From assembly GCF_030272615.1 (NCBI RefSeq), contig NC_081407.1, positions 441,903,213 to 441,967,212 of the forward strand: a stretch of DNA of 64,000 nt. The letters run 5' to 3'. The DNA comes from Cryptomeria japonica (lineage: Eukaryota; Streptophyta; Pinopsida; Cupressales; Cupressaceae). This document shows, piece after piece, positions 1 to 11,178 of this stretch. Numbering within the stretch: position 1 is the first letter of the stretch; the number at the start of each line of letters is the position of its first letter. The translations under genes were made by a program, and so were the position numbers. The notes below the pieces were generated by a model. It ran no database searches. It was not told the origin of the DNA and worked only from the letters and a program-made list of their open reading frames with translations.

Positions 1-2206
1 TTGGATATAGTGGGAGTTCTTTGTTTGAATGGTTTTGTAGATTCATTATTGAAGGCTATGGATTCTACCTTTTGTTTAGAGGTTGAGAAGTTCAATATAA
101 CCAGTTATACTTGTGGAAGTTAAATATGGAGGATCTCCTTGAAGAAATATATTAGTGGAGCAAAATTTTGATTGAAAGAAACTATATGTAGTGTCTAATG
201 ATGATAGGAGAAAGATAGATAATAAAAAAATGAGGAATCATTTAATTTTGTCTTGCAGACTCCATCTTGCTAAATATTTTTAGGAGGCCATAATACCTTC
301 TTTGAAAAAGTATTGGTGAGATTTACCAAACAAAGAGTTTAGTGAATAAATTATATTTATTAAAAATGGAAGATAGGAAATTTGTGGAAAAAAAATTGAA
401 TGCATTTAATTTGATTTCGAATTATTAAAAATCCATTGATGTTAAAAAATATGGAGACAATAAGTATATATTATCACTTTTTTCTTTGCCTAGAATATTA
501 GAAAGCCTGATCTTTTTTTTAATAGGGATATTAAGTTATATTGTCAATTTGTTCTTTGTCTAAGCCATTAAAAAGCCTAATCCTTTCTTTGAGTGGTTAT
601 ATAACAAATTCAAAGTTAGACATCATTGTTGCTACTCTATTTGAAGAGGAAATAAAGAGTAAATTTATGGAAGAGAGCTCAAAATATGTATTGAATGTTT
701 GAGGAAGGTCCAAGGATAAATGAGGGTCAAAAGAGGAGTGGAATTGTTTTACGAAAAGATTTAAGTTAAAAATACATTCTAAGACCTTAGGGGAGGGTAG
801 ATTGAAATGTTAGAATAATGGGAAACATGGGCATGTGAAAAAAGGAACTTAGAATTAAAAAGAAACCCTATAATTCCTTTATAGAAATTTTTTTGATGAA
901 GGTGATCAAGCATTGCTTATTTTTGTTAATAATATTTTTTATGAAGCATGGTTGATTAATTCCGATTTTCCATATCACATGACTCCTCACAAGGAGTCGT
1001 TCTCTTCCTACTATTTTTATGATGGAAGAGACGTGTATTTTGGTGACAATGGTTTGCATCTTGTTTTTGGTCATTGGAAGATACAATAATGTTTCAATGA
1101 TAGGAGCGTAAAAACCCTTATTAGTGTTTTACATATTTATAGTTATTTTGATTAACATTTTCAAGGTAAACAATTTAGTATGCACATGAGATTCAACAAG
1201 TTTGGTTGTAGGTTGTTGAGAGGGATTCTAGGGGAATTGTTTAGATTTGAAGGCCTCTATATTTTGTAACTCTATCAATATAACTAGCACCAAAAATACA
1301 TCTATGTTGTGGCACCAATGTTCAAGTCATGTTGGCGAAAAGGAGTTTAGGACCTTGATTAATAAAAAGACGATTTTAATTGTTTTCTAAAATTTTGATT
1401 TTTTTGAACATTGTGTATTTGTTAAATAGAACATAACATCTTTTCCTTTAGGTAGTTACAAAGCTAACAAATTGTTTGACATTTTAATTTGAATGTATTT
1501 GATCATGGAAGTTAATTCTATGGGAAGATCATGTTATTTAATTGTTTTCATTAATGATGCCTCTAGATACATGAGAGATTTATTTTATGCATTACCTTAA
1601 GGAATTGAAAGCCTTAGTTAATAATAAATAATTTCTAAAATAAGGGTGTTGAAATTTGAGAATGACGATGAATATTGTTATGAGAAATTCAATGAGTTTT
1701 GTAAGCATGTAGGAATTTTTCAGTAGGATATACACATCTTGATAAGATGGGTGGAATAAAGAATAAGCCAAATTTTATTAGAAAAGAGTTATAAGTATGC
1801 TAGTAAGTACATAGATAGATCAATGCTTTTGGGTAGAGGTTGTAAGAATTGCTTGTTATTTGGTTAATATAATTGATTGTCAAACTTATTGATAAAAATC
1901 CTTATGAAATATGGATAAGTAAAAGAAATCAAGTTTATATTTAAGGGTATTTGGGCATGAGGACTAAATCCATGTCCCTAATAAAAAGATTTGAATTGAA
2001 ATAAAAAGTACAATAATGCATATTTGTTGGTTAAAATAAGAATGCCAAGGTTATAAGCTACTAAATCTAGTAATAGAAAAAAATCATTGTTTCTAGAGAT
2101 GTGATTTGGAAGGACTTTAGAGAAATTTTAGTAGCATAGAGCACTCCAAAATATTCAATTTTAAAAAATTAAGAGTTCAATCAAGTATTCAAATCAAAAG
2201 TTAAGG
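1..2206 (+). pseudogene. Degenerate Ty1/copia gag-pol relic
   Basis: Translation in shifting frames recovers the Copia order. A Gag UBN2-like stretch (VEKKLNAFN, then LFSLPRILESL) lies near 366-520. A damaged CCHC knuckle (GKHGHVKK) lies near 805-850. A protease-like block is at 943-1060 (EAWLINSDFPYHMTPHKE, where intact copies have D-S-G at the active site). A GAG-pre-integrase block is near 1306-1345 (LWHQCSSHVGEK). Integrase-like remnants lie at 1520-1840, and the pre-RT segment (GYKLL..SRDVIW) is at about 2050-2115. Every block has stops or frameshifts and the protease aspartate is lost, so it cannot function. No LTRs were found, and the reverse transcriptase is missing. Identification as Copia is firm from domain order; lineage is not assigned. 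Confidence 0.75.
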
Positions 2207-2579
2207 CTTTCAGAATTTATGCATTTTTTTAAAGTACCCATAAAGACAAAAATAGATGTGAAAGTTACGAATTTGAAACTATGGCTATTATTTAAGGTTC
2301 TACGAACACTTTTAAAATGAGAACGCAACATATCGTAGAGGAGAAATTAACATGTTTTTTTGTTTTTCTATTTGTAATTTTCTCAAATTCAAGGAAAAAA
2401 GACACAATGTCGCTCTCATCGACCCTACTTTCACCTACAATGGCACTCCCTTTGAACCCTAGTGCCATCATGCCCTCTTTGTTGGTTCTACCCCTTTCTA
2501 GATAAAATATTGCTTCCAATACTTCTTGCAACTTGGTGATGGGTATTGGAGTCTATCCTATATACCCTGTCCCGAGTTT
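2041..2579 (+). repeat. First copy of a tandem duplication (A-B)
   Basis: Segment A (2041-2206) recurs at 2580-2968 and segment B (2207-2575) recurs at 8800-9235. The original arrangement was therefore A-B-A'-B', a tandem duplication of roughly 540 bp. Both A copies carry the Copia motif with the GGACTTTAGAGAAATTTTAG stretch; both B copies share a block around TTCTTGCAACTTGGTG. The second copy has been opened by a SINE and a LINE. Confidence 0.75.
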
Positions 2580-2968
2580 TGTATATAAAGGTTATACACT
2601 ACTAAATCTAGTGATTGAGAAAAAAGATTGTTTCTAAAGATGTTTTTTTTTTGGTAACCTAGGGTATCCCCACGACTCAACCCAACGACACCGGTTTCCC
2701 ATTATGGGGTGAGCTGAGGTGAGATTAGTCCCTGGAGATGAGACAAGTAGTTCGTCAACCAGGCCCATCAGGTGCTCCGAGGCCTCAGAGTCAAACCCAA
2801 GACCAATGGGGAGAAAACCCACGATCCAAGCCGACTCTGCTACCTATCCGGGCCTTATTTTTAAAGATGTTATTTGTAAGGACTTTAGAGAAATTTTAGT
2901 AGTATAGAGCACTTCAAAATCTATAGTTTAAAAAAATTAAGAGTTCAATTAATATTCAAATAAAAAAT
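2580..2968 (+). repeat. Second copy of segment A, split by a SINE
   Basis: This matches 2041-2206 on both sides of the insertion at 2645-2861. It ends at the left boundary of the LINE (about 2968), and the homology to the first copy resumes at about 8800 beyond the LINE. Confidence 0.7.
2645..2861 (-). mobile_element. tRNA-derived SINE with 10-bp target duplication
   Basis: The insert is about 217 bp and is flanked by the direct repeat TAAAGATGTT (2635-2644 and 2862-2871). The paralogous segment at 2041-2206 lacks it and shows the uninterrupted site. On the minus strand it begins near 2861, carries a pol III A-box match (TAGCAGAGTCGG) about 15 bases in, then a B-box-like GGTTTGACTCT roughly 35 bases on, and ends in a poly-A run (the T run at 2643-2652 on the plus strand). 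These are the hallmarks of a tRNA-derived SINE. It encodes no protein and would depend on a LINE for mobility. Family name not assigned. Confidence 0.8.
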
Positions 2969-3259
2969 TAGACCATATACAACAAAACATATAAATACAC
3001 CACTTCACCTTGAAATGAAAATAGTTTTTCGAACAAATGAAAATATAATGAGGCAGTATGAGCTTTGCTAGGGTTTGAGGTTGCATATTACGTATTGCTT
3101 TCTTCAGACATCATTTACTGTGGGATTTTTGCGTTTATTATGGCTCCGACCAACTTTAGCCTAGCAGTTGATGTTGGTGTTGGAGTTGCTGTGATGGACC
3201 CTCATGGTGCCTCAGAACAAGTGCCCTCATAAATTTGTTCCGAAAGTGTTTCATGAGGT

Positions 3260-4151
3260 ATGTCCTCGCCTAATGTTGTACTTCCTGTTCAAGATTTTGA
3301 TAATTCCTGTGAGTGGCTTGAAAAATGCACTTTAATAGGATATTTTGTGGGTAGGATCCCTCCTGAAAGCATGCTTTGTGATTGGGTTGCCAAATCTTGG
3401 TCTCCTCATGGAGTCCGTCTCGATGGCATCCAAAGTATCACAAAGGGTTTCTTTTTGCTTCGCTTTTCGAACCCTTCCCATGTTGAGGCTATCCTCTCCC
3501 ATGGGCCATGGACCATTCGGTCTTCCCTCCTAGTTTTTCAATGCTGGTCTCGCGACTTTTGTCTCAGATGATAAAAAATTGCGGGTTCTGGTCTGGGTTG
3601 AGTTCCCTGGTCTTCCTTTTCCTTGTTGGCCTTTCATGCAAACCATTGCTCAGTTTGTTGGCAAAGTTGTTTGCCTTGAGCCAGATTGATTTTTTAATGC
3701 TCACCCTCAAAAGAGGGTTTGCGTTGAGGTCGACCTTTCACGCGACCTGAAAGAAATTGTTGATATCCAAGTGGGAGACAATACTTTCACCCAGAAGGTG
3801 TTTTATTTGAAACTTCCCAACACTTGTTATCGGTGCTAGTCGATGGAACACAAGATCAGGGATTGTCCCTTGGCTATTCCAAAAATAAAACCCCCTATTA
3901 AGGAGTCCGGTTCTCGACCTATGGAGGGAGATAAGAAGGATGAATGGACCACTGTAGTTCGCAAAGGCAAAAACTCTGCAGCTTCGGCCCAAAAGACTCC
4001 CGTCAGTTCTAGTTCTCAGCCAACGATGGAACCTCCTATGCAAACACTGTCTACCCAGGCGGTTTCTACTTCGATTTCAAACCCTGACCATCAGGGGAAG
4101 GACTCTTCTTCTGAGGGTGTCACTCGACCACCTTGGGTGCACACTCCTTAG
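3260..4151 (+). pseudogene. LINE ORF1: DUF4283 plus CCHC protein
   Basis: The N-terminal frame (3260-3571, 103 codons) shows the plant LINE ORF1 DUF4283 pattern: a hydrophobic opening (CTLIGYFVGRIPP), GFFLLRFSNPSHVEAIL and GPWTIRSSLLVFQCW. A frameshift near 3550 leads into VWVEFPGLPFPCWPF and VDIQVGDNTFTQKVFYLKLP. A knuckle-like block follows (CYRC, a stop, MEHKIRDCP, about 3829-3873), then a basic, serine- and proline-rich tail ending at 4151. DUF4283 and zinc-knuckle proteins bind element RNA in LINE particles. The frameshift and the stop inside the knuckle disable it. It sits directly upstream of the endonuclease/RT frame, as usual for this clade. Confidence 0.8.
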
Positions 4152-4325
4152 GCTGCGTCTATGATTTTTCTCCACACTCTCTACGTTACTCTCGCAGCCC
4201 TTCTAGGCATGCTGAGATTGCAGATGGTGGTTCAGAGAAATGATGAGTCATCTCCGGTGGGGATTCATATTTTTTGCGAATAGCTTTTCCTCTCTTGGGG
4301 ACGAGGAAGATATGAAAGTTTTCTC

Positions 4326-7300
4326 ATGAATTACATCTCATGGAATGCTCGAGGTCTCACAAACCTCACCAGAAAATATTCTGTTCGAGATGCTCGTCAA
4401 CGTGTTGTAGGCCTGGATGTTTTCTGCCTCTAGGGAGTCAAAATTGTTGGTTTCATGCTCAATACTGCATGCCATGTTATTTGGTTGGATAACCTTGTTT
4501 TTGCCTCCCAACATGAAGCTAGTCAAGGTGGAGTTGTTACACTCATTTCACCTCGTTGGCTCTCTGCAGTTATTTCTCACGGTTTTGATCCCATGCAGCG
4601 CATCATTTGGGTTTTGTTGTCAATTGATAATCATTCCATTGGTATCATTAATGTTTATGCTCCCAATGATGCAGTTGATAGATCATACCTTTGGCGTTGG
4701 ATTGCTGACAATTTGCCACCTGCAACTTGGGTCATGTGTGGGGACTTCAATATGGTTGAGGTGGCGACCGATAAGGACAAAATTTTGCCTTTTCACTAGA
4801 CAGCTGGTGAGCGGGAAGCCTGTTATTATATGTGTAATAAGTTGGGTCTTTTTGACCCCAGCACCAACTGCCGCTGCCCTGGTGGAGTCTGGAACACTTG
4901 GTCTAATTTCAAAGCTGGCTCTGACAGAATTCTTAAAAGGCTTGATCGTGCTATGATAACTGCACAATCTTTTATTTATTTTTCTGAAGATCAAGATCTG
5001 CCTGTCACTCCTCTTGTTGATGTGACGTTGTCCGATCAATTATCCATAAAGTTTAGCATTGAATGGTAGCCAGCTAGGTAGCATCCTTCCAAAACGCAGT
5101 TCTACCTCAACACGTCTCTCCTGCATCATCAAACCATGATGGCCCACATTCAAAGGGTTTGGAATTTAGAGCCAAGGCCTCATCATCACACTGGTTGGAT
5201 TGCATGGTGGCATGATGCCATTACCCACTTTGCAAGGTTTTTGCGCATTTATGGTAAACAACTTGCCATGTACCGTAGACGGTCATATGATGTGACCACC
5301 AAAGATCTTTGTGCTGCCATAGAAGCTCTAGCCTTGAATCCTTTTGATTCTAACCTATAACTTTGTTTATCCCAGCTCCACCATCAGAAACAAGTTACGG
5401 ATAGCCATTCTGCCAGAGGAGCCGAAATCAAAGCCAGGTTACACTAGCTCAAGGTGGGCGATAGGGCCTCCAAGGAATTTTTACTGGCTTTTCGTGCCCA
5501 TCATACCTCTACAAGGATCCAGAAAATCAAAGAGGGGCAAGCTCTTCTCATCGAGTTGCTTGATATTCTGCAAGATTTTGTCTGTCGTTATGAGAATATG
5601 TTCACAACGCAGGGAGACTCTTTGGCCAAAGCCCAAGCTTTGCAAGATTGCTTAGCTATTTTTCCCAAATGGCTTTCTGAGTCTTAGTAGGCCTTATGTG
5701 ATCTCTTACTGACCACTGATGATCTCAAGGAAGCTATTTTTTCTATGGTAGATGATAAAACCCCTAGGTGTGATGGCTTCCCCTGCAAATTCTACAAATC
5801 TCTTTGGCCTTGTGTTGGTCCTGACCTCCATAAGGTCTATCTAGAAGCTTTTCATTCCCAATCCCTGGGAAAAATGATTAACTGAGGTAACATCAAGTTT
5901 ATCCCTAAGACTGGGGATCCAGAGGACATTTGCAATTGGAGACCTATTACCTTGCTCAATGTCTCGTACAAGATCATTGCCAAAGCCTTGGCTCTCAAGA
6001 TTCGCCATCTCCTGCCTCTTGTTGTTCGTCTAGAGTAGACTAGATTTATCAAGTCCAGGTTTATTTTGGACAATATTATTGTTGTTTGGGAAGGGATGGA
6101 CTGCGCTAGACGCTCTAAACAATGGACAATATTTCTCAAGATTGACTTTGCTAAGGTGTATGATCGCATTGAGTGACCATTTATCTTGGCTATGCTCAAA
6201 GCCCTTGGCTTCAGTCCCAAATTCATTCAGTCTGTCCAGATGTTATTTGGAGATGCCTCGGCCTGTATCACCATTAATGGCTGATAGTCTGAGGCTTTTG
6301 GCCTTTTTAGATCCATTCGCCAGGGATGTCCTTTGGCTCCTACTTTATATGTTCTTGCAGTGAAAGGGTTTGGTTACTTACTTGATAATGCTATCTCTGC
6401 TGGGTGTGCCCGTGGTATCTCCCTGCCTAAGTCACCTTCTCAACTTGTCAATGGCCACTTTACGGATGATTCCTTCCTCACTCTCATTGAGGAAGAAGAC
6501 AATGTGTAGGCCACTCTTCAATGTCTGAACACCTTTTGCTTGACTTTTGGTTCGGCCATTCAATGGCACAAGACACAATGTTATAGGTAGTCTTTTCTTC
6601 CCGCCCTTCTTCACCTTGGATTCTTCAATATGACTGGATATGGTTTCATCATGGCAAAAAATTTCTCTTTCTGGGCATTCCCTTTTCCTTTCAAGCTTCA
6701 CCTGTGGATCTTTGGAATGTTGTTTTAGCCAGGATTGAGAAAAAGTTGGCCTACTAGATTACCAAGCCTCTCTCTCTGGCTGGTAAATTCTAAACTTGTT
6801 CTAAGGTGTTGGCTGCCACCCATGTCTATTATTCCTCATGTTGGGCTCCATCTAAGGCCTCTTACATGAAGTTGGAAAGACTTATGTGGGATTTTCTTTG
6901 GGCATCTGGGTCTGACCATCAAGGATTCCATAGAGTCGCTTGGGTGTATTGTTGTCTTTCCATGGAGTCCAGAGGGCTCAACCTTATTTCTACCCAGAAA
7001 CAAGGGCTTTCCTTATGTGCTAAATGGATTATCAAAGCCTTATCTAGCGACGAGGCCTGGAAAATCCTTCTTCGACATTGCATTTCTTCGAGATTTCCCG
7101 CCAACAAGCCGACTTGGAAGGGGATTGGTTTTCAAACCCTGCTCATTATGAGAGACCCCATTTAGATCCAGGGTACTTTTGTGGTTAAAAGCATCTGGTG
7201 TGCTTGGGAAGCTATCAAGCCTTGGATTCGATGGGAAGTTGATGGTTTTCATGATGAGATATCCATAAATCAACACAACCTCTAGTGGTCACCACTTTTC

Positions 7301-8120
7301 CAGGTGCAAGGGTTACTACTAGCCAAAATCCAGGGTGTTAGTGCTCTACGTTTTTACAAATGCGACATTAGAACACCTAAGATTCTATTTTCCAGAGCTT
7401 CTATGAGCCTCCGGTCATGGGAGGACCTTTAGGTCCAGTTTCGTCTGTCTCGACCAGATCGACAAACTTATGACCTTCTGGTCTCGGCCTGACCCTCACA
7501 TTTGTTACATAAGCTTGGCATTCAATTTGTCAGACCTTGGTGGAAAGATTGGAAGTGGTATCCTTGGACTCCTTTCACCAACTACAAACCCAAAATGGGT
7601 TATCTCTGGTTGGTTCCTCATTTGCCTATGGTCCATACCCTCAACCAATGGTGGCACTTGCAGTCTTCTCAGACTTCCTGGAGATTCGGGTTTCTTGTTG
7701 TTTGGTCCGCCACCACTAAACCCAAGATTGCACACTTTGCTTGGTGTGTGTTTTTTCAAGGGTTGCCTTTGGGTTCCAGACTTAAGCATTTGGGGGGTTC
7801 TTGATCCCCGGTGCCCTTTTTGTGATCACCCAGAAACTTTTATGCACATTTTTTGGTTCTGTAGAAGAGCTCAATAGTACTAGAGCTAGATTCATGATTT
7901 CTTTCGGCCTTTTTGGCCTGAGCCCTTTTCTTGGTATATGGCTCTTCTAGGCGATTCGCCTAGAATCCCCTTCACATTTTCCTAGATATGGCATGCTTTT
8001 AGATTGGAGATCCTAATCACTCTTTGGAAGGATAGAAATGCAGTTCTTTTTACTCACAACTTTTTGGATATTAATGTCTCGCTTTATGCTAAATCTTGCA
8101 TTTGTAATAATGTATTAATG
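4326..8120 (+). pseudogene. LINE ORF2: endonuclease, reverse transcriptase, zf-RVT
   Basis: The ATG at 4326 opens an apurinic-type endonuclease: NYISWNARGL, INVYAPND (about 4649) and CGDFNMVE (about 4738-4761). Reverse transcriptase follows with KTPRCDGFPCKFYK (about 5758), RPITLLNVSYKIIAKAL (about 5940), KIDFAKVYDRIE (about 6140), RQGCPLAPTLYVLAV (about 6318) and the catalytic motif FTDDS (about 6458). A zf-RVT-like region is at 7670-7870 (KPKIAHFAWCVFF). The product would nick target DNA and prime reverse transcription there. Stops such as the TAG after RLE near 6035 and the TGA after DRIE near 6176, plus frameshifts, break it into at least eight pieces. Confidence 0.85.
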
Positions 8121-8786
8121 CAGATCTAGGTACAAGCTGACAAAGTGGCTCTGGAGGTGGGCCACCTATAGGAGCTCCTCTAACACTAGGGCAACGCCCC
8201 TTGTGTAGTTGCCAGAGTGTCGTCAGATTTAGTCTCTGCCAACTACACTCTGCCTCGTGGTCGCCATCATGGCTACAGTTCCTCTGTCCACTGCTCTCAA
8301 ACCCTGTGGTCTTAGGCTCCTTGCCGCTCCTCTGGCAGGAGAGACAATGCATAGAGGCATCGCTCGGCTTCTCCTCCATGTCATGGATCTACCTCAGGGT
8401 GGCCTTCTATTGGTCTTGTGACTTTTGCTCCTCCTGTTAGTGATGGCTCTGGGTGGCCTTCTGCCACTCCTTCCAAGTTTCCTCACCTGGCTTTGGCAAT
8501 TTCGTCTCCCAGGAGGGAGGAAGGAGAAATTGACAAAGATCTTGAAGATGGGTGGTCCGTGCCGGACCTGACTCCTGACCCTGCTAATGTATGGGGCAAG
8601 AAAGATGATCTGATCCCCCTCCCTCGTCTGCCTCTACTTTGGCTGCTTGAGGAAGTTTTTTGATGAATAGCTTTGTTTTTTTTATTCCGACCGTTGGTCG
8701 TGTGACTCTCGTGAGGTGATCTTGTATCCCTCGGCCATTTTTTGTGAATATGTACTTTAATATTTTTAATTAATAAAGAAGGCCTA

Positions 8787-9235
8787 TTCATCAAAAAAAT
8801 AAAATTAAGGCTTTTAGAATTTACACATTTTTTTTTAAAGTACATAGAAAGACAAAAATACATTTCAAAGTTACAAATTTAAAATTATGCCTATTTTGAA
8901 GGTTCTAAGAACATTTTAAAAATCAGAATATTCACTCAACATACGATTAAAGAAAATTAACATGATTTTTAATTATTTTTTAATTGTAATTGTTTTCAAA
9001 TTTAAGTGTCAAATTCAAAGAAATTATATAATGCAAAATCATTTTAATTTGTAATGGTCAATTGTTGTCTATTTAAAAAAAATATGATGTCTCTCCTATC
9101 GACCTTGCTCCCAACTACACCAATGCTCCCTTTGAACCCTAGCATTATCATGTCATGTCTATCAATTCTACGCCTTGCTAGATCGAATATTGCTTCCAAT
9201 GCTTCTTGCAACTTGGTGGTGGGCATTTGAGTCTC
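8787..9235 (+). repeat. Second copy of segment B
   Basis: Homologous to 2207-2575 with substitutions and small indels. It resumes exactly where the LINE ends. The minus strand of both copies reads a short related peptide (LQEALEAIFDLARRR here, LQEVLEAIFYLERGR in the first copy), but there is no sign that it is a gene rather than a chance reading of duplicated DNA. Confidence 0.7.
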
Positions 9236-9239
9236 TCTT

Positions 9240-9335
9240 TGCTACCCTATCTTGGGTTTTGTCGTGTTCCTTTGCCCTTAACAATAGTGATCTGGTTGAC
9301 CCTCCCCTAGCTACAAAGTTTTCTTAAGTGGGGAT
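9240..9335 (+). pseudogene. 5' fragment of LINE ORF1 relic, continues at 37378
   Basis: This flank reads into the segment beginning at 37378: removing 9336-37377 and one GGGAT joins a frame with NNSDLVDPPLA, then GMPDGDVGLSS. The LINE relic was therefore the target of LTR element 2. Confidence 0.6.
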
Positions 9336-9393
9336 TGTTGGAAATTGACACTCATCTGGTGGTTTTGATGGTTAATTATTGGTTTAGGGTTGT
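9336..9393 (+). repeat. Left LTR of element 2, 5' 58 bp
   Basis: Matches the first part of the right LTR at 36446. It ends with TTGT (9390-9393), which is duplicated at 30471-30474 on the far side of the TIR transposon. Confidence 0.9.
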
Positions 9394-9423
9394 GGGTTAG
9401 TGCAGGATCATGCAGGGCCAAAA
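9394..9423 (+). repeat. Left terminal inverted repeat
   Basis: Begins GGGTTAGTGCAGG. It pairs with the reverse complement of 30441-30470 at 25 of 30 positions, including 13 consecutive bases (9400-9412). Confidence 0.9.
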
Positions 9424-9540
9424 AGTGGTGATGTGAAAAAAATAGCCTTTTTCACTTGCCTAAAAACGCGAAAATCCGTGTTGACTTTTTGCTTGGCCTG
9501 GGTATCAATACACCTTGGCATGGTAAACACCTAAGCAAAT

Positions 9541-9580
9541 CGGATATCGGATATCCGAGAATATTGGATATCCGATATTT
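9541..9580. repeat. Subterminal GATATC palindrome cluster, left end
   Basis: Three overlapping copies of a CGGATATCCGA-type palindrome occur in 40 bp. Related copies occur at 10934-10973 and near the other end at 26538-26567 and 26648-26672. Subterminal repeats of this kind are transposase-binding sites in several plant DNA transposons; that role here is inferred. Confidence 0.5.
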
Positions 9581-9597
9581 ATAGGTAATTTTAAATT

Positions 9598-9986
9598 AAA
9601 AAATAAATTATATAATATATAATGTAATATAATAATATATTATATATTACATATTATATAATATATTATATAATTATATATATATATATATATATTATAT
9701 AATATATAATAATATATTATATATTATATAATATGTATTATATAATATATTATTATATTACATTATATAATATATAATATATAATATATTATATATTATA
9801 TAATACGTATTATATAATATATTATTATATTACATAATATATAATGTAATATAATAATATATTATATATTATATAATGTATTATTACATTATATAATATA
9901 TAATATATTATTATATTACATTATATATTATGTAATATAATAATATATTATATATTATATAATACGTATTATATAATATATATATA
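9598..9986. repeat. AT-rich (TATAATATAT) low-complexity tract
   Basis: Almost pure A/T with short palindromic ATATTATATAAT units. It resumes at 10685-10805 after an inserted segment. Confidence 0.9.
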
Positions 9987-10684
9987 TTTTTTTGATCGGT
10001 AAGAGGCCGAAGCCAAAATTTTATTAATCATTATTAAATTTTACATCACTCCACTCGTGTGGGTGTCAGTAGGAAAGAGTGGAGGCGAGAAAACCTCCGG
10101 CCTTGCCCAGGACCGTAGTCCAGATAATCTCTACATCTATTTACAAATAAGCACAGATTCTGAATAATACAATTGCACCTCGAGCTAGGGTGAGCAGGTG
10201 GGAAGATATTTTCTTTCCCTTACAAGCCCATATTACAATTTTTCAATTATCACAGTTCTCCTTGAGCTTTGTCTTTGAGTTTGAGCATTGATTGCATATA
10301 GTCATCTTTCATCCTGTTATTTGTTTAAAGATGGCCCTGTGCCTCCTGCATGGTTAGTATTCAAATTACTTGCCGCAATTGTTAGTAACATTTAGTATTC
10401 TATTTCAAATAAAATTTTATCTTCCATGCTACGATACTTCCTCAGCCAAATATCCTATTGGACCTGTCATCCCAGAACTTAAATAGAGAAATGTAAACAA
10501 AACATTATAAGCAGCGTGATTTGACATCCTTCTATGCTGTTTCTAAATTCTTAACCTCATTTTTCTAAAATTATAAAGTAGTCGATATGACATATTCATA
10601 AGCAGAGTTTGTAGATAATGTCCCTTTTTTTTTTTGAAAAATGATCATCCAGAGTTATGAATCACCTTTTTACCACCTCTTGCT
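9987..10684 (-). mobile_element. Probable 5'-truncated non-LTR retroposon
   Basis: About 700 bp of normal-composition DNA interrupts the AT tract. It opens on the plus strand with a T run followed by GATCGGTAAGAGGCC, so the minus strand ends in TTACCGATC plus poly-A, as plant LINE and SINE 3' ends often do. An AATAAAATTTT stretch lies just upstream of that end. The target duplication cannot be defined because both flanks are A/T repeat. No reading frame was recognised. Confidence 0.45.
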
Positions 10685-10933
10685 TATTATATAATATATT
10701 ATTATATTATATTATATATAATATATTATTATATTATTATATTATTATATAATACTATTATATAATATAATAATATATTATTATATAATATATAATATAA
10801 TGTTATTTTAAAATAATTTAACTATAAAAATTCGATATTTGATAAAATCGATCTGATTTTTTAGAGACAATATAAGTGGACCGTGATAGCTCGTGAGTTA
10901 TTTTTCACCCACGGGCTGCACGATTTTTTAAAA

Positions 10934-10973
10934 TCCGATATCCGGTTGGACCCGATATCCGATTTTGTAACCC
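10934..10973. repeat. Second left GATATC motif cluster
   Basis: Two copies of AATCCGATATCCGG/CGATATCCGATT lie about 200 bp upstream of the plus-strand gene, so they sit between its promoter region and the transposon end. Confidence 0.5.
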
Positions 10974-11178
10974 AAATTTGCAAAAAATTTCATTAAAAGG
11001 TAGGATTTTTATTGTTTTTCATCATTTTCATTCAAATTTTTGTATTTTTTTAATGTTTATTTGTTTTTTCATTCAAAATATGTTTTTTTTTCATGAAAAC
11101 TAGGTTTTTTAAAATCAAATACAAAATTGTTCAAATTTGTTAACTAAATTCGATTATTTACATTCAATTAGGTTAAAA

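Larger units (their letters stand above)
2969..8786 (+). mobile_element. Near full-length L1-type LINE, degenerate
   Basis: A non-LTR retrotransposon of about 5.8 kb containing ORF1 (3260-4151), endonuclease and reverse transcriptase (4326-8120) and a 3' end with AATTAATAAAG followed by an A-rich tail. The boundaries come from homology: the flanks join as one paralogous segment (2041-2575 is the uninterrupted copy). Imperfect A/T-rich repeats of about 13 bp (near 2956-2968 and 8786-8800) fit a target-site duplication. Multiple stops and frameshifts make it non-autonomous today. Confidence 0.85.

Noticed and set aside
8201-8663. Plus-strand frames of about 80 codons after the LINE RT
   Set aside because: They overlap in different frames at the 3' end of the LINE and look like decayed ORF2 tail or 3' untranslated region.
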